From NCBI GenBank assembly GCA_031289815.1, contig JAITOS010000080.1:1-8231 (forward strand): a stretch of 8,231 bases of DNA, read 5' to 3'. Position 1 is the first letter of the stretch. Each line of letters starts with the position of its first letter. Origin of the DNA: Peptococcaceae bacterium. GTDB lineage: Bacteria; Bacillota; Desulfitobacteriia; Desulfitobacteriales; Desulfitobacteriaceae. Of the stretch, positions 6,520 to 8,231 are shown piece by piece. The notes beneath the pieces are model-generated. The model was given only the letters and a program-made list of their open reading frames with translations. It searched no databases and was not told the DNA's origin. A program made the position numbers and the translations under genes.

Positions 6520-7560
6520 ATGGCATTATCTAAAGACATTGTAAAAGAGGCGTTCGCGCTTAAAAAACCGCAACGCGTTCCGGTAGGCGTGTGCCTGGGC
6601 GGCAGCTGGCCGTTTTTCGTCGAAGGGGTTCCCTTTCAGAAATTGTTGTCCCTGCCGCCGATAAAAGCCGCTGAAACTTTTTATCGTGTAAACGAGCGGG
6701 TAGAGGCGGATTTTGTGACGGTGGGAACCGGCGCGACGGCGCTTTTGATTGAAGCGCTCGGCGGAAAAATTGCGTTCAGCAAAAACGGCGCGCCGGAAAT
6801 TGTATCTTTACTGATAAATTCAGAAGACGATATTGACGCTCTGGCTATAGAAACGGCGCTAAAATCAGAGAAACTCTCATGGCTGCGGGCCGTTGCGGCG
6901 GAAACAGTTCGGCTGAATGACGAGCGGCGCGCCATCTTTGTCAGCGGCCGAGCGCCATTCACCTTGGCGGGACAATTGCTTGGCTTGGAAACACTCTCGA
7001 AATCCCTATATAAAAACAAGCGCCTGGTGGAAAGACTGCTTACCTTCACCACGGAGCTCTCGGCGGCGTATTTCGAGTTTATGCTTGCCGTTCCGGGAAT
7101 GGACGGCATTTTTATTGCCGACCCCAGCGCCTCGGGCGATGTGGTTTCAGCAAAACATTTCGCTTCCGCCGTCGTCCCTTATCTCACGGACGTCATAAAG
7201 CGTTTGGCCGCGTATGGCAAGCTCTCGCTCATCCATATTTGCGGCGACATTACTGATCGCTTGCATTTGCTGCCGCCGACAGGGATTCAGATGGTTTCCG
7301 TAGACAGCAAGGTAAACTTGAAACGGGCCAAAGAAATATTAAACGGAAAAATCGCTTTGGCCGGCAATGTCAATCCGGTTTCTGTCCTTGAAGCGCAATC
7401 CGCCGGCGAGGTGTACGCCGAAACGCAAAAATGCTTGAATGACGCCGCGAAAGACGGCGGCTTTATGTTGTTACCGGGCTGTGACCTTTCAGCAAGGGTA
7501 AGCGAGGAAAATGTACGGGCGTTTACCACCGCGGCGCGTGAATGGAAGAATGTTTGCTGA
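6520..7560 (+). CDS. MtaA/CmuA-like cobamide-dependent methyltransferase (UroD superfamily)
   Basis: This 346-residue protein has the uroporphyrinogen-decarboxylase fold, but its motifs match methylcobamide methyltransferases such as MtaA and MtbA, which pass a methyl group between a corrinoid protein and a thiol. The zinc site pattern His-X-Cys...Cys is present as His239 and Cys241 (LIHICGD) and Cys321 (LLPGCDLS). Other family stretches are DPSASGDVVSAKHF (201-214) and LAGNVNPVSVL (280-290). True UroD would not carry this zinc triad. The length is normal (about 340). AGGGAGG (6508-6514) lies five bases before the start, and the gap to the ligase gene is 13 bases, so it is cotranscribed. No corrinoid protein or substrate-specific methyltransferase is encoded in the window. 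The acceptor could be tetrahydrofolate, a thiol or something else. It ends one base before the convergent gene's stop. Confidence 0.85.
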   Translation: MALSKDIVKEAFALKKPQRVPVGVCLGGSWPFFVEGVPFQKLLSLPPIKAAETFYRVNERVEADFVTVGTGATALLIEALGGKIAFSKNGAPEIVSLLINSEDDIDALAIETALKSEKLSWLRAVAAETVRLNDERRAIFVSGRAPFTLAGQLLGLETLSKSLYKNKRLVERLLTFTTELSAAYFEFMLAVPGMDGIFIADPSASGDVVSAKHFASAVVPYLTDVIKRLAAYGKLSLIHICGDITDRLHLLPPTGIQMVSVDSKVNLKRAKEILNGKIALAGNVNPVSVLEAQSAGEVYAETQKCLNDAAKDGGFMLLPGCDLSARVSEENVRAFTTAAREWKNVC

Positions 7561-7561
7561 G

Positions 7562-8231
7562 TCACGGATCCCAATTTTCGCCGTCCAGGCGCTTTTGCAA
7601 TTCGCGGAGCACTGCTTGCCGTGCGCGATAATCCGGCAAAACGTTCTCCACAATCGCCCAAAACCGCGCCGAGTGGTTCATTTCAGTGAGGTGCGCGAGC
7701 TCGTGGACGACGACATAATCAATTACACCGTCGTCAGCCAGGATCAGCCGCCAGGAAAAGTTGAGGCTTCGTCTGGCGGAACAGCTGCCCCATTGAGTTT
7801 TGGCGCCGCTAATCCTGACCGCGCTTGGCGTGACGTTCATCTGTCCGGCGAAATACGCTGCTCGTGCCGTCAGATATGGCTTCGCGAGCTGGCGATAGAT
7901 ATGTACGCATACGGCTTTGATTTGCTCCGGCGCGAGATTCGGCGGCAGATACAGCCTTTCGCCATCGAAGCCCGCCTGCGTTCCGGCTTGGGCGACCAGC
8001 GGATACGCCGCGCCGCGCAAGGTGACGGTATCGCCATAGCTGAGCCTGAACGTCCGGCGCTGTTCCGTCTGCACCCGCGACTTCGCCAGCCGGTCCGCAA
8101 TCCATTTTTCGTTCGACGCGATAAAGCGGTCAATCTCCCGCTTCGCCATCTTCAGCGGGGCACGGACTTCCAGACCGCCGTCCCGAATATAGAGCGCGAT
8201 CGTCTTGCGCTTCGAGCGGGTTAGTGTGTAG
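7562..8231 (-). CDS. YgjP-like (DUF45/M48-type) zinc metallopeptidase, 5' end beyond window
   Basis: This minus-strand reading frame stays open to the right edge, with 222 codons visible before the TGA at 7562-7564. The zinc motif HELAH, within YVVVHELAHLTEMNHSARFW, supplies two histidines and a glutamate, and the histidine of NHSARFW is the expected third ligand. KTQWGSCSARRSLNFSWRLI just upstream is the other hallmark of the YgjP/DUF45 family (usual form RWGSCS). The first ATG in the frame (8147-8149) is internal. The preceding codons encode RSKRKTIALYIRDGGLEVRAP, the typical N-terminal strand region of this family, so the true start lies outside. These proteins are predicted cytoplasmic metalloproteases of poorly defined role. 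Nothing links it to the neighbouring operon, which it faces tail to tail. Confidence 0.93.
   Translation of the reverse strand, partial: YTLTRSKRKTIALYIRDGGLEVRAPLKMAKREIDRFIASNEKWIADRLAKSRVQTEQRRTFRLSYGDTVTLRGAAYPLVAQAGTQAGFDGERLYLPPNLAPEQIKAVCVHIYRQLAKPYLTARAAYFAGQMNVTPSAVRISGAKTQWGSCSARRSLNFSWRLILADDGVIDYVVVHELAHLTEMNHSARFWAIVENVLPDYRARQAVLRELQKRLDGENWDP

Noticed and set aside
6520..7560. Annotation as uroporphyrinogen decarboxylase HemE
   Set aside because: The His-X-Cys...Cys zinc triad and the NVNP and GCDL stretches fit the MtaA-type methyltransferase branch rather than HemE, and no heme genes are nearby.
7562..8149. ATG at 8147-8149 as the start of the metallopeptidase
   Set aside because: The frame stays open to the window edge and the upstream codons encode the conserved N-terminal strand region of the family, so this methionine is internal.
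7511..8224. A 237-codon plus-strand open frame opposite the metallopeptidase
   Set aside because: It is rich in arginine and low-complexity shadow sequence, matches nothing I know, overlaps the methyltransferase end, and lies antisense to a frame with clear HELAH and WGSCS motifs.

Overview
The window looks like chromosomal DNA of an anaerobic, Gram-positive-type bacterium, most likely a member of the Bacillota. The clues are Shine-Dalgarno sites of the AGGAGG type, a textbook sigma-A promoter, a lipoprotein-type MetQ homologue, a stand-alone class II glutamine amidotransferase of a kind I associate with Firmicutes, and an MtaA/CmuA-like (UroD-fold) cobamide methyltransferase, a family typical of anaerobes that use methyl groups. 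Base composition is mixed, about half GC by eye. I cannot name a species.

Layout. Positions 1-271 hold the 3' end of msrB (methionine-R-sulfoxide reductase). Ten bases later comes a 498-codon gene for a protein with an XRE-like helix-turn-helix and a long C-terminal part I do not recognise; it ends at a clear intrinsic terminator (1784-1813). Positions 1779-1958 are intergenic. They contain that terminator, a tandem 11-bp direct repeat (1824-1845) and a near-consensus promoter (1862-1890).

From this promoter six genes run in one direction without a strong internal terminator (1959-7560): a stand-alone class II glutamine amidotransferase, a short MetN-type ATPase, a MetI-type permease, a MetQ-type lipoprotein, a glutamine-synthetase-fold gamma-glutamyl ligase, and an MtaA-like zinc methyltransferase. 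The last gene ends one base before the stop codon of a convergent YgjP-like (DUF45) zinc metallopeptidase, which runs off the right edge on the minus strand.

How the genes may work together (inference). The six-gene block looks like one functional unit: an ABC importer of the methionine-uptake family, an ATP-dependent ligase that makes gamma-glutamyl amides, an N-terminal-nucleophile amidotransferase that can hydrolyse glutamine-type amides, and a methyltransferase that moves methyl groups between a corrinoid protein and a thiol or other acceptor. The binding protein differs from E. coli MetQ at two asparagines that I believe contact methionine (N202 to Y, N229 to D), and MetN lacks the methionine-sensing C-terminal domain. 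The cargo may therefore not be methionine. A methylated amine or amino-acid derivative handled through a gamma-glutamyl intermediate is a reasonable but untested idea. No corrinoid protein, primary methyltransferase, riboswitch, tRNA, rRNA, CRISPR array or transposase is visible in the window.
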